Shown piece by piece: positions 25,338-35,300 of a stretch of 64,000 nt of DNA. The translations under genes were made by a program, and so were the position numbers. How positions within the stretch are numbered: position 1 is the stretch's first letter; every line of letters starts with the position of its first letter. Origin of the DNA: Bacillota bacterium (GTDB lineage: Bacteria; Bacillota; Clostridia; Acetivibrionales; DTU013); contig JAEZCO010000012.1 of assembly GCA_023433505.1 (NCBI GenBank), positions 62,001 to 126,000 of the forward strand. Direction: 5' to 3'. The notes beneath the pieces were generated by a model, which saw nothing but the letters and a program-made list of their open reading frames with translations, was not told the origin of the DNA and ran no database searches.

Positions 25338-28000
25338 ATGATGGGATATGTGCTCGGTTTTCGGGATATTGACAAAACAAAACTCAATGCTGTTGGGGGT
25401 AAAGGCGCAAACCTGGGTGAGCTTTCCAAAATTGAAGGAATACGCGTACCCGATGGCTTTTGCATTTCTATTGATGCTTTCAAAAGAATCATTGAGGAAA
25501 CATCATCGATTACTGAATTACTGAATCAGCTATCGCTTCTGAAGCTTGAAGACCAATCCGGCCGTAAAGGAAATACGCTTTTGCTGCTCGACCAAGCAAC
25601 CCGGGGAAAAATTGCTGAGCTTAGCGGTGAGATTCGCAGGGCCATCGAAGAGACAGTCATCCCCGAAGCTATTGCTGAAGAGATCACCCGCGCTCTCACA
25701 AGGCTGGGTGAAAAAAACGCTTATGCAGTACGGTCCAGTGCAACGGCAGAAGATTTGCCGACGGCGTCCTTTGCGGGCCAGCAGGATACGTATCTGAACG
25801 TTATCGGAAAGGACGCGATCCTAAAACATATATTATCAAGTGCTGGGCATCGCTGTATACCGAGCGGGCAGTAGCTTACCGCATTCAAAACGGCTTCGAC
25901 CACCGTAAAGTAGACCTGGCAGTGGTTGTTCAGAAGATGGTCTTCCCGCAGACGGCAGGAATTCTGTTTACGGCCGATCCTGTCACGGGCAATCGGAAGG
26001 TGTTATCCATTGACGCCGGCTTCGGGCTTGGCGAGGCCTTGGTCTCCGGTCTGGTGAATGCTGATATCTATAAGGTGCAAAGCGGCAAGATCATCGATAA
26101 GAAGATATCCACCAAAAAGTTGGCTGTTTATGCCTTAAAAGACGGAGGTACGAAAGAACAGGAAATTGAGTCTGAGCAGCAAAATAGGCAGGCGCTGACG
26201 GATGAGCAGGTTTTACAGCTTGAGGGCATGGGAAGAAAGATCGAAAAACATTTCGGCTGCCCCCAGGACATCGAATGGTGTTTGGCGGAGGATACCTTTT
26301 ACATTGTCCAGAGCCGGCCAATCACAACTTTATACCCTATCCCTGAAGCGAATGATGAAGAAAATCACGTTTACCTATCGGTCGGTCATAACCAGATGAT
26401 GACCGATCCCATGAAACCATTGGGCTTGTCTTTTTTTCTGCTTGTAGCTGCCGGCGCCATGTTTAAAGCGGGTGGAAGGCTGTTTGTTGATGTTAAGCCC
26501 ATGCTGGCTTCTCCTGACAGCCGGGAAATGTTATTAAATATGTTTGGAGCTGGCGATCCGCTTACCAAGGATGCATTGGTGACCCTCATAAATCGGGATT
26601 TTATAAAATTGCTGCCAGGGGATAAAAATGAACAGGATCCAGATAAACGCAATAAAGGGCTGCCGGATTGGGGAGCTCCAGTACAAATTGAAGCTGATCC
26701 GACCCTTGTTTCTGAATTAATTCGCAAATGTCAAACATCGATCAAAACGTTAAAACAAAACATCCAAAAAAAATCCGGTTCAGATTTATTTGAATTTATT
26801 CTGGAAGATATTAAGGAGTTAAAGAGCATTCGGTCCGATGCGCAAGGCGCAACTGTGTATATGGCTGCTATCAATGCTTCAACATGGATCAATGAGAATA
26901 TGAACAAGTGGCTGGGTGAAAAGAACGCAGCAGATACGCTTTCTCAATCTGTACCCAATAATATAACTTCAGAAATGGGTCTGGAGCTATTGGAGGTGGC
27001 AGACGTGATTCGTCCTTATCCGGAAGTCATTGATTATTTACAACATGGTAAAACGGATCACTTTTTGGATGAACTGGTTAAGTTTGAAGGTGGAAAGGAA
27101 GCCAAAGACGCTATCCATGCTTACCTTGACAAATACGGAATGCGATGTGTCGGAGAAATCGACATTACGAAAACCCGTTGGAGCGAAAAACCGGCTGCAC
27201 TTATTCCTCTGATTCTCAGTAATATTAAAAACTTTGAGCCGAATGCCGGCAAGCGGAAATTTGAGCAAGGGCTGCAGGAAGCTTTAAAAAAAGAACAAAC
27301 GTTAGTAGAGCGATTGAAGCAATTACCGGAGGGTGAAGAAAAAGCCAAAGAGACAAAAAGGATGATCGATATAATCCGGACTTTCATAGGTTATCGTGAG
27401 TATCCCAAATACGGCATGATCAGTCGCTACTTCGTTTATAAACAAGCATTAATGAAAGAAGCCGAACAACTCGTACAAGCAGGCATACTTCATGAAAAAG
27501 GAGATAGTTACTATCTCACTTTTGAAGAATTTCGTGAAGCCGTATGTACAAATAAACTGGATTACAAGATCCTCTGCATGCGAAAAGACGAGTATAAACA
27601 ATATGAAAAACTAACTCCTCCACGTGTGATCACCTCGGATGGTGAAATAATCGCAGGCGAGTACAAACAGGAAAATCTTCCGGAGGGCGCTATGGCAGGT
27701 CTGCCTGTTTCATCAGGAGTTATAGAGGGAAGAGCGCGCGTCATCTTAAACATGGAAGAGACCAATTTAGAAGCTGGAGATATATTGGTCACTACCTTTA
27801 CTGACCCTAGTTGGACACCCTTGTTTGTATCCATAAAAGGTCTGGTCACCGAAGTGGGTGGGCTGATGACCCATGGGGCGGTTATCGCTCGTGAATATGG
27901 CTTACCGGCAGTTGTCGGAGTAGAAAATGCCACTAAACTGATAAAAGATGGGCAACGAATTCGCGTGCATGGCACGGATGGGTATGTAGAAATCCTATAA
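25338..28000 (+). pseudogene. Rifampin phosphotransferase/PEP-synthase-like gene with a frameshift
   Basis: Two adjacent frames together make an about 890-residue PEP-utilising enzyme. The first (25338-25874) is the ATP-grasp N-terminus: NAVGGKGANLGELSKI, AVRSSATAEDLPTASFAGQQ. The second (open from 25922, readable from about 25835 as KCWASLYTERAVAYRIQNGF) has the rest of the ATP-grasp domain and a swivelling His domain, VTEVGGLMTHGAVIAREYGL, with the phospho-acceptor His. One base appears missing near 25830-25840. Length and His motif fit rifampin phosphotransferase (Rph) better than PpsA, but the substrate is unproven. If the shift is real the gene is dead; if it is a sequencing error it is intact. 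I see no gene in 24996-25337. Confidence 0.8.
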
Positions 28001-28055
28001 TGAGAGAGAGATTATCTTACTCCCGGAATTAAATAAGAGATGAAAGCTAGGAAAG

Positions 28056-28079
28056 GCGGCCCAATTAGGGCAGCTTTTT
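28056..28079 (+). terminator. Terminator after the Rph-like gene
   Basis: Stem GCGGCCC/GGGCAGC (one mismatch) with a five-base loop and TTTTT, about 55 bases after the stop codon. Confidence 0.65.
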
Positions 28080-28246
28080 CAGAAAGGAAGAGTAATTGCA
28101 TTAGTCAATTTCATATTGTTAAAAATAATATACAAAGATTGATAGTTAATAGAGATTATGGTAATATGAAACCACCGCGAACGGTTTAGTCCTACGGCTT
28201 TCAGTATAGAGAGAAGTTATTAGATTACGAATAGGGGACAGGCTTT

Positions 28247-28822
28247 ATGAATGAAAAAATAAGATGCTCCTGGGCAGGAAGTACCCCCATATACATGGAC
28301 TATCATGACAACGAATGGGGACGGCCTGTTCATGATGATGTCAAGCTGTTTGAAATGCTTATTTTAGAAGGGATGCAGGCAGGACTTACATGGATAACCG
28401 TGCTTAATAAAAGAGAAGCATTCAGAGAGGCATTTGACGGGTTTGATCCTAATAAGGTAGCCCTTTATTGCGATGCAAAAATTCAGGAGCTCCTGGCAAA
28501 TGAAAAAATAATAAGAAATCGCCTGAAAATTAACGCGGCTGTGACCAATGCCAAGGTATTTTTAAGAGTTGCAGAAGAGTACGGGAGCTTTGACAAATTC
28601 ATATGGAGATATGTGGATTATGCGCCTGTTACAGGTCATTGGGAGAAACAAGACGATTTACCCGCAAGCACCCCGCTCTCCGACAGGATAAGCAAAGACT
28701 TGAAAAAAATGGGCTTTAAGTTTGTTGGCTCGACCATAATTTATGCGTTCATGCAAGCTACGGGGATGGTCAATGATCATATTACCGAGTGTTTTATTTA
28801 TGAAGAGATAGTGAATGGATAG
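28247..28822 (+). CDS. tag: DNA-3-methyladenine glycosylase I
   Basis: Removes 3-methyladenine from alkylated DNA in base-excision repair. The 191 residues begin with KIRCSWAGSTPIYMDYHDNE (the Tag N-terminus with a conserved cysteine) and continue with EWGRPVHDD, ILEGMQAGLTWITVLNKRE and the C-terminal FKFVGSTIIYAFMQATGMVNDH. The C-terminal zinc-site residues of Tag (His/Cys) are partly visible (NDHITECF). It stands alone, with about 245 bases before it. Confidence 0.94.
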   Translation: MNEKIRCSWAGSTPIYMDYHDNEWGRPVHDDVKLFEMLILEGMQAGLTWITVLNKREAFREAFDGFDPNKVALYCDAKIQELLANEKIIRNRLKINAAVTNAKVFLRVAEEYGSFDKFIWRYVDYAPVTGHWEKQDDLPASTPLSDRISKDLKKMGFKFVGSTIIYAFMQATGMVNDHITECFIYEEIVNG

Positions 28823-28934
28823 CACATGATGGAAAAAGACGATGATATTCTGGCGGGTTCCTGCTGTTTTCCGGAGTTATTCTTTAGCATCTCAAGCCCT
28901 CTGAGTTTCCCGCACAGATGCCGTCCGTAGTGAT

Positions 28935-29348
28935 TCAATCTCGTATCCTTGCTTTCATTCCGGTAAAAAGTGCAGGATGGCCCAGATCGATGCTATAGAA
29001 ATAGTAGTGGCCGTTTTTGTGTTCAACTCTTCCGGGAAACCATCCACTTTCCTCATGAGAATATATTTCAAGTGGGCTTCCGCACGAGAGATATCCTATG
29101 CTTTTCCCGTGGCATGAAACCACTTCAAACTTTCCGTTGTCCATCTCCTGAAGCTTGCCTTCGACGGCTGGTTTTGCAAAGCTTTCCAATCTGTTTATGA
29201 CTGAGTGCAGGTGGGCTGTTAAGTCTTCAAAAATCATATTTGCCTGTTTATCCTCAAAAGCTCTTACAGGTGCGGTCTCCAACAAATTCTGAATATCTGC
29301 GGCTGCAAGCTTCGCTTTGTCAATAGCTTTTAAGTACACGATATCCAT
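28935..29348 (-). CDS. DUF5348 domain protein
   Basis: A 137-residue protein of unknown function. The N-terminal half is helical, and the C-terminal half (FEVVSCHGKSIGYLSCGSPLE, WFPGRVEHKNGHYYFY) is the beta-rich DUF5348 region. Such proteins are frequent on plasmids and integrative elements of Firmicutes. An AAGGATG ribosome site precedes the ATG. It converges on tag and diverges from the Wadjet operon, within the accessory region. Confidence 0.7.
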   Translation of the reverse strand: MDIVYLKAIDKAKLAAADIQNLLETAPVRAFEDKQANMIFEDLTAHLHSVINRLESFAKPAVEGKLQEMDNGKFEVVSCHGKSIGYLSCGSPLEIYSHEESGWFPGRVEHKNGHYYFYSIDLGHPALFTGMKARIRD

Positions 29349-29460
29349 ATAAAATCATCCTTTGCAGGTCTAACGTTTTTAATACAGTATATGAATCTAT
29401 TACTGCACCCTAGTACAATAATCACGGGAGGTACTCTTAACCAGAGATTTTTTTAAAAGG

Positions 29461-29490
29461 TTGTATAAGCTGTCCAGTAAATGTTATAAT
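29461..29490 (+). promoter_or_regulatory. Promoter of the jet operon
   Basis: TTGTAT (29461-29466), 18-base spacer, TATAAT (29485-29490), 39 bases before jetA. A single promoter could serve all four genes. Confidence 0.65.
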
Positions 29491-29529
29491 TTCTGATAAA
29501 CGAACTTATGTATACATGGAGAAACCCTT

Positions 29530-31125
29530 ATGAATATCGATGCCAGCCTGATGAAGCCCATAGCTGAGACAAAATACCTTACAGCCGAAAATTGCTGGAG
29601 GTACAGGGCTATTCTGCGCTATTTCTACCTGCAATATGAAAAAATAAGGTACTGGTTTTATAAAGAGGACATCTTTGAAGCGCTCAAAAGCAATCTCTAT
29701 TTTTCAGCATATACCATGGAGCTTTGCCAGCAGGATCTGGATACGCTGGTTCAATGGGGTAACCTGATGCCCATGCAGGATACTTCACGGGCCGCAACCA
29801 TTGAAGAATTCAAAAATAAACAGTTTCGGTACCAGCTTTCCGAGTATGCCGTAGAAATTGAAAGGCTTACAATTAAACTTGAAAATATCTATGTTGAAGG
29901 AGCATCCCTCGAACCTACTCTGTTTGAACGTATCCGCGACGCCATGCTGAAAATCGGGCAGATGCCGGATGCCGAGCCGAAAACCGTTGGAGCATGGTGG
30001 AAGGATTTATATACCGACTTTAAACGCCTGAATCAGAATTATCAGGACTATGTCCGCAGTTTTTACAGCCAGAAGGCGGAAGAACTCATGAAATCCCGTG
30101 AATTCATTGCCTATAAGGACAATCTTGTTGAGTACCTGCGGGACTTTGTAAAAGGGCTGCAAAAAAACGCCCATTTTATCGAAGAGGCTCTACGTGTGAT
30201 CCATCAGGACAAAATTGATATAATTCTTGAAAAAGCTTTTGCTTTTGAAAAAACAATTCCACGGATGGACATGGATGTATCGGATGAAGCCATACGTGAC
30301 AATATCCGCGGAAAATGGCAAAGTATCTGTGACTGGTTCGTGGGCACCCCGACCCGTGTGAGCGAGGCGGCAAAAATCTATGATATCACCAATGAGATTA
30401 TCCGTAAAATAACCCGCTTTGCGTCTCAGATCGCTGAGAGCAGAAGCAGTGCGGCCAACAGGCGCGAGGAGTACCGCAAGCTTTGTGAAATGTTCTTGGC
30501 ATGTGACGATATAAAAGAAGCGCACAAGCTGTCCGCCGTGGCCTTTGGCCTGTCTAATTCCAGACATGTACGGGGTTCGTCGGAAAGGACGACGGAAAGT
30601 CCCAACAGCAGTGTTTATGACGAGCCGCCGGTACAAGTGGAGATAAAGCCCAAGGTACGCGGTTTCCGTGAGAAAAGTACCCGCCCTCCCATTATTTTTA
30701 AGACGGAAAAAAGGGAAAAAATGCGGGCGGAATACATACGGCAGTTGGAAGAAGAAAAACAGGTCATGGAAAGCTATATAGCCGGCGGACAAATCAACAT
30801 TGAAAACCTGCCTGTAATAAAGCAGCATGTTCGGATTATGCTTCTTAAATGGATCGGAAAGGCAAGTGCTGCGCCCAGCAAAGTCGCAAAGACTGAGGAC
30901 GGAAGGGTATTCAGGCTTGTGCCGCCGCAGGATGGAAAGCGATGTATGCTGCACAGTGAGGATGGAGACCTTGAAATGCCTGCTTATGTGCTGAAATTTG
31001 AACAACGTCACAGTCCTCCTCCTCATAGTTGGGGGTTACCGATTGGAAAAGCTGTCAGTGGTGGGTTGCAATCCTCAACTGACGTTGTTCAAACGCCACG
31101 ATTAGGCGTGGCGCACGAAGTGTAG
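29530..31125 (+). CDS. jetA: Wadjet type II JetA (TIGR02677/DUF2397)
   Basis: Kleisin-like subunit of the Wadjet plasmid-defence complex, which joins JetC heads with JetB. The 531 residues open with YLTAENCWRYRAILRYFYLQ, typical of TIGR02677, then long helices and winged-helix segments to about residue 490. The family-like sequence ends near DGDLEMPAYVLKFE; the last 40 or so residues, from 30997, are encoded by a hairpin-rich element and are unlike the rest (Pro/Ser/Gly-rich). The native stop codon may have been displaced. ATG follows TGGAGAAA. The intact family core suggests the subunit still works; the tail is the doubtful part. Confidence 0.93.
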   Translation: MNIDASLMKPIAETKYLTAENCWRYRAILRYFYLQYEKIRYWFYKEDIFEALKSNLYFSAYTMELCQQDLDTLVQWGNLMPMQDTSRAATIEEFKNKQFRYQLSEYAVEIERLTIKLENIYVEGASLEPTLFERIRDAMLKIGQMPDAEPKTVGAWWKDLYTDFKRLNQNYQDYVRSFYSQKAEELMKSREFIAYKDNLVEYLRDFVKGLQKNAHFIEEALRVIHQDKIDIILEKAFAFEKTIPRMDMDVSDEAIRDNIRGKWQSICDWFVGTPTRVSEAAKIYDITNEIIRKITRFASQIAESRSSAANRREEYRKLCEMFLACDDIKEAHKLSAVAFGLSNSRHVRGSSERTTESPNSSVYDEPPVQVEIKPKVRGFREKSTRPPIIFKTEKREKMRAEYIRQLEEEKQVMESYIAGGQINIENLPVIKQHVRIMLLKWIGKASAAPSKVAKTEDGRVFRLVPPQDGKRCMLHSEDGDLEMPAYVLKFEQRHSPPPHSWGLPIGKAVSGGLQSSTDVVQTPRLGVAHEV

Positions 31126-31179
31126 CGTAGGGCGAATTCATTTCGCCCGCAGCGAGGGGGTATGGGGGCATGCCCCCAT
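30997..31179 (+). repeat. Hairpin-rich inserted element at the jetA 3' end
   Basis: Four nested or serial inverted repeats in under 200 bases. A perfect 14-base pair lies at 30997-31010 and 31080-31093 (TTTGAACAACGTCA and its complement, 69-base loop). CGCCACG/CGTGGCG lies at 31094-31113, GGGCGAA/TTCGCCC at 31130-31148, and an 18-base perfect palindrome (ATGGGGGCATGCCCCCAT) at 31162-31179. It contributes the last codons and stop of jetA and fills the gap to jetB. It looks like a miniature palindromic or IS-derived element; no transposase is present. Confidence 0.75.
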
Positions 31180-31218
31180 TGGAAATTGAAAGTACGGTTA
31201 TTGTATAAAGGAGTACCG

Positions 31219-32376
31219 ATGAAGGAACTGGAAATATTACTTGAGAATTTTTGGATAATAAAAGAGAAGAATACGGAGCTATACCATGTGATAAAGGATG
31301 CGAGCCCGAATTTCAAGGAATTCCTTCAAGAAAAGCTGGGATACAGGCTGCTGGTTAATCCATATTTGATAAAGCTGGAAAAGCTTCCCGGAAAATGCGA
31401 GGCCTGGATGGGTATCCGGGATTTTGACTCGCAGCTCGAATACGGGATGTTTTGTTTGCTGCTGGCGTTTCTTGAGGACCGCGGCCCCGGCGACCAATTC
31501 GTATTGTCCCAGGTGACGGAGTATGTGCAATCAACATGGCCGGGGACGGAAAAAATCGATTGGACGCTGTTCCGCCACCGGCGCTCTCTTATAAAAGTTC
31601 TGCGGTATTCGTCGGAAATGTATCTGCTATTTGTGAATGACGGGGATGACGCCAGGTTCATGGATGCTGCGGATGCGGAAGTGCTGTATGACAGTACGGG
31701 CCTTTCACGTTATTATATGCGTAATTTCACTACCAATATATTGAATTATAAAAGCTGGAGAGACATTGAGGCAGGCGAATGGCTTGAGGCCGACAGGGAC
31801 CGCGGAAGGGTAAGAAGAAACCGTGTATACCGGCGGCTGGCGATGTCGCCGGCAGTGTACAATGAGGGCGGAGAGGATTCCGACTATCCCTATATTAAAA
31901 ACTTCAGGAACCTTCTGCAAAAGGACTTTGAAGAAATGCTCGGAGCAGTCCTGCATGTGCATAAGAACGGTGCATTCCTTATGCCGGATTCATCCGTGCA
32001 CTATAAGGATGTATTTCCCGGCAGCAGCACACTATCAGACGTCGTACTTCAGGTCAATGCCGAAATCGTCGGTATGCTCAAATCCGGACAGCTGCAAAAA
32101 CGGGAAGATGATATTATCATCACTTCCCGGCCTAAATTTGAGGGATTAATTGAAAAATGCCGCGGAAAGCATTTGCATGGATGGAGCAAGGAGTACAGAG
32201 AGATGAGCCTTGAAGCGCTTTGTAATTCGGTAACAGGGTATATGGAGGACTTCAGTATGATTGAAGCTGTTAATGGCGGCAGGGAAATTCATATCCTGCC
32301 TCTATGCGGAAAAATCACCGGGGGCTATCCTGAGAGCTTTGGAAGAAAAGAAGGGAAGAATACAGATGAGCAATAA
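31219..32376 (+). CDS. jetB: Wadjet type II JetB (TIGR02678/DUF2398)
   Basis: Kite-like subunit of the Wadjet complex, 385 residues, expected to dimerise on the JetA kleisin. The N-terminus (LLENFWIIKEKNTELYHVIK) and LGYRLLVNPYLIKLEKLPGK match TIGR02678, and winged-helix-type segments follow. ATG at 31219 is preceded by AAAGGAGTACCG; an upstream ATG at 31162 lies inside the palindrome of the inserted element and is rejected. Its last 11 bases overlap jetC, giving translational coupling. Distance to jetA is about 90 bases, enlarged by the element. Confidence 0.93.
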   Translation: MKELEILLENFWIIKEKNTELYHVIKDASPNFKEFLQEKLGYRLLVNPYLIKLEKLPGKCEAWMGIRDFDSQLEYGMFCLLLAFLEDRGPGDQFVLSQVTEYVQSTWPGTEKIDWTLFRHRRSLIKVLRYSSEMYLLFVNDGDDARFMDAADAEVLYDSTGLSRYYMRNFTTNILNYKSWRDIEAGEWLEADRDRGRVRRNRVYRRLAMSPAVYNEGGEDSDYPYIKNFRNLLQKDFEEMLGAVLHVHKNGAFLMPDSSVHYKDVFPGSSTLSDVVLQVNAEIVGMLKSGQLQKREDDIIITSRPKFEGLIEKCRGKHLHGWSKEYREMSLEALCNSVTGYMEDFSMIEAVNGGREIHILPLCGKITGGYPESFGRKEGKNTDEQ

Positions 32377-35300
32377 AAACCGATGGACAATCACCCGTAT
32401 CGGCTTGATCAATTTCTGGTATTATGATGAGCAGGAGTTTGAGTTCAGCGACGGCAAGCTGTTGCTCCGGGGGTCCAATGGTTCGGGTAAATCCGTAACC
32501 ATGCAGAGCTTTATTCCTCTGCTGTTTGACGGGAATAAAAGCCCGGAACGGCTGGACCCCTTCGGGTCGCGGGCAAGGAAGCTTGAGAATTATCTCCTCG
32601 GCGAGGATGAGCAGAATAAAGAAGAGAATACAGGCTACCTGTATATGGAATTTATCAAGCCGGAGTCGGGCAACTATCTGACCATCGGTATGGGTTTGAG
32701 GGCAAAAAAGGGCCGTCCCATTGACTTCTGGGGCTTTTCAATTACCGATGGAAGACGTGTAGGAATAGATATCATGCTTTACAAAGATATCGGTGAAAAG
32801 ATCCCCTTAAGCAAAATCGAATTGAAGAACCGCATCGGCAACGGCGGAGAAATGCCGGAAGGCCAACGTGAATATATGGATATGGTAAACAAGCTGCTTT
32901 TCGGCTATGAGGACATCGACGAGTACGACGAGCTTATAAAGCTGCTTGTGCAGATACGTACGCCGAAGCTGTCCAAGGAATTCAAGCCCACCGTAATCTA
33001 TGAAATCATGAACAATTCACTGCAGCCATTGTCGGATGACGACCTGCGTCCGCTTTCCGAGGCCATAGAAAATATGGATAAAATAAGAGACCAGCTGGAA
33101 ATGCTGAAGGAAAGCAGGAAGGCGGCCGACCGGCTTAAGACGGAATATGACAAATACAACCGTTTTATCCTTCAAGAAAAGTCCCGTGAATGCAGCCAGG
33201 CTTCCGACCGCCTGGATAACGCCAGAAAGGAAGCAAAAGACCTTGAAAGGCAGAGCCTTGAGTATCTGGAATTACATAACAAAGCAGAAGAGGAACACTT
33301 GCAGCTCGTACAAATGCAGACTGCCCTGGACCACAGGAAACAGCAGCTTGAGGAGCATGACGGTTTTAAGGCCAAGCAGGAGATTGTAAAGCTTGAAGCG
33401 CGGGTCAAAGAGCTTGAGGGTAAATTGGATATAAAAAAGAAAGCTTTGGAACAGAAACGCGACCGTGAAAAAAAGCTGAAGCATAAAATAGATGAACTGA
33501 TTGCTCAGAAGGAGCAGCAGGAAACACAGCTCGATAAGCTTTTGGAAGAAATGGGGGAGGTTGCCGGGGAATTCTTTTTTGATGAGCACCATTTTACATC
33601 CGCAGAGCTGAAAGCAGACCTTTTCAAGCCCTACGACTTTAAGCTGCTCAAGGCCGAGACCGACCGGTACCGCAGTAAAATCACAAACGCCCGTAAAGCG
33701 CTGGAGGAACAGCAGCGGAAGGAACAAAGCTATGATGCTTCACTGAAGGAATTGGAGCAAGCCGGAAAGGACCGCGAGGAAGCGCGGAGGGAACAGGAAA
33801 AGACCGAGAATCTTTTTGCGGAAATCAAGGAAGAATTTATTGAAAAGGTATATACCTGGGAAAAAGGCAATACCTATCTTAGAATTCCCCCCGACGATAT
33901 GCCCCTTGTTGCCCGCGCCGCCCATGCATATGGCGTGGAGGCCACGTACGACGATATTAAAGCTGAAGCACGAAGGCATTATATAACGGTAGAAAGTGCC
34001 ATGAACAGGCAGATACTGGAGAATGAAACAATAAAAAAATCCCACGAGGATTTACGGCACGAAAAGCTGCAGGAGTTGGAGAAATGGAAGGCCAGGAAGG
34101 ACCCCGAGCCGGAACGCGCTCCAAAGACGGAAGCGTACAGAAAAATGCTGGAAGCAGCCGGAATTCCGCATATTCCTTTTTATAAAGCCGTTGACTTCCG
34201 TCCTGAGGTTGAAACGCCGGCAAGGGGAAGAATCGAGGAAGCGCTGGCTGACATGGGGCTGCTGGATGCCTTGATCATCCCGCAGAAACATCTTTCGAAA
34301 CTGACGGTCGTTCCGGAGGATGCGGGCGACAGGTATATCGTTCCCGACCCTCAGTTTTTCAAACAGGAGCTATCGCTGCTGTTGCAGCCGGTTGTGCCCA
34401 AAGACGGGGACGTCACCTTTGAAGATATTGACAATGTGCTCAAAAGCATCCTTCTGGAGGACAAAAGCGGCGGTGCATCCATCAATGAAAACGGCCAATA
34501 CTGCATAGGATTGCTTAAAGGAAAAACCACGCAGGTTTCCATTCCCCGGTTCCTCGGAATAGAAGCCCGTAAGCTGTACAGACAGCAGACCATTGACGCC
34601 CTGGCGCTGGAGATTGCGCAAATAAAGCTGGCAATCGAGGGGCAGGATGCCATTATACTGGAATGGAAGCAAAAGAAAACGGTACTGGAAAAGGAACTGG
34701 AGGTTTTTCCAGGCCGTACCGACCTGGAAACGGCGCTTGCTACCATGGATTTAGCGGTAAAAACCTTGCAGGCTAGAGATAAAGAGGTTGCCAGGCGGCA
34801 GGAGGCATCGGACAAGCTGTATGTGGAGTTGAAAAGTTCACGGGACAGGGTAAGGGAATTGGCGCATGGATTGCAGATTCCGATGACACTGGGAGATTTT
34901 GAAGGGGCGGAAAGCAGCGCCGGTATTTACAGAGATAAACTTTCAGGGCTTGAAACCCAGCATTCCAGGCTTTTGGACGTTTTTCGCAGCATCTCCCTGC
35001 ACGAAGACCAGAAGGAAGAAGTTTTTGCGGATATTGACGCCATCTGGGTGGATATACGGAGCATCAAACTGGATATGGAGGGAGATGGCCGTAAACGCGA
35101 CAATCTGGAGCAGGTTTTACTGCAGACGGATTACGAAGCAATCAAAGCGGAGGTTGAGAATTGTATACAGGGCTTACGTGAAATACCGTTAAAATTGGAG
35201 ACCGCCATCAGAAATTCAGAAGAAAATAAAGGCCGACACCAGACGGCGGTGGATAATCTTGAGAAGAGTTCGCGCATGGCAGAGGGTTATGAGCGTGTGG

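Noticed and set aside
30190..31026. A 278-codon frame opposite jetA
   Set aside because: Shadow of jetA without start signals.
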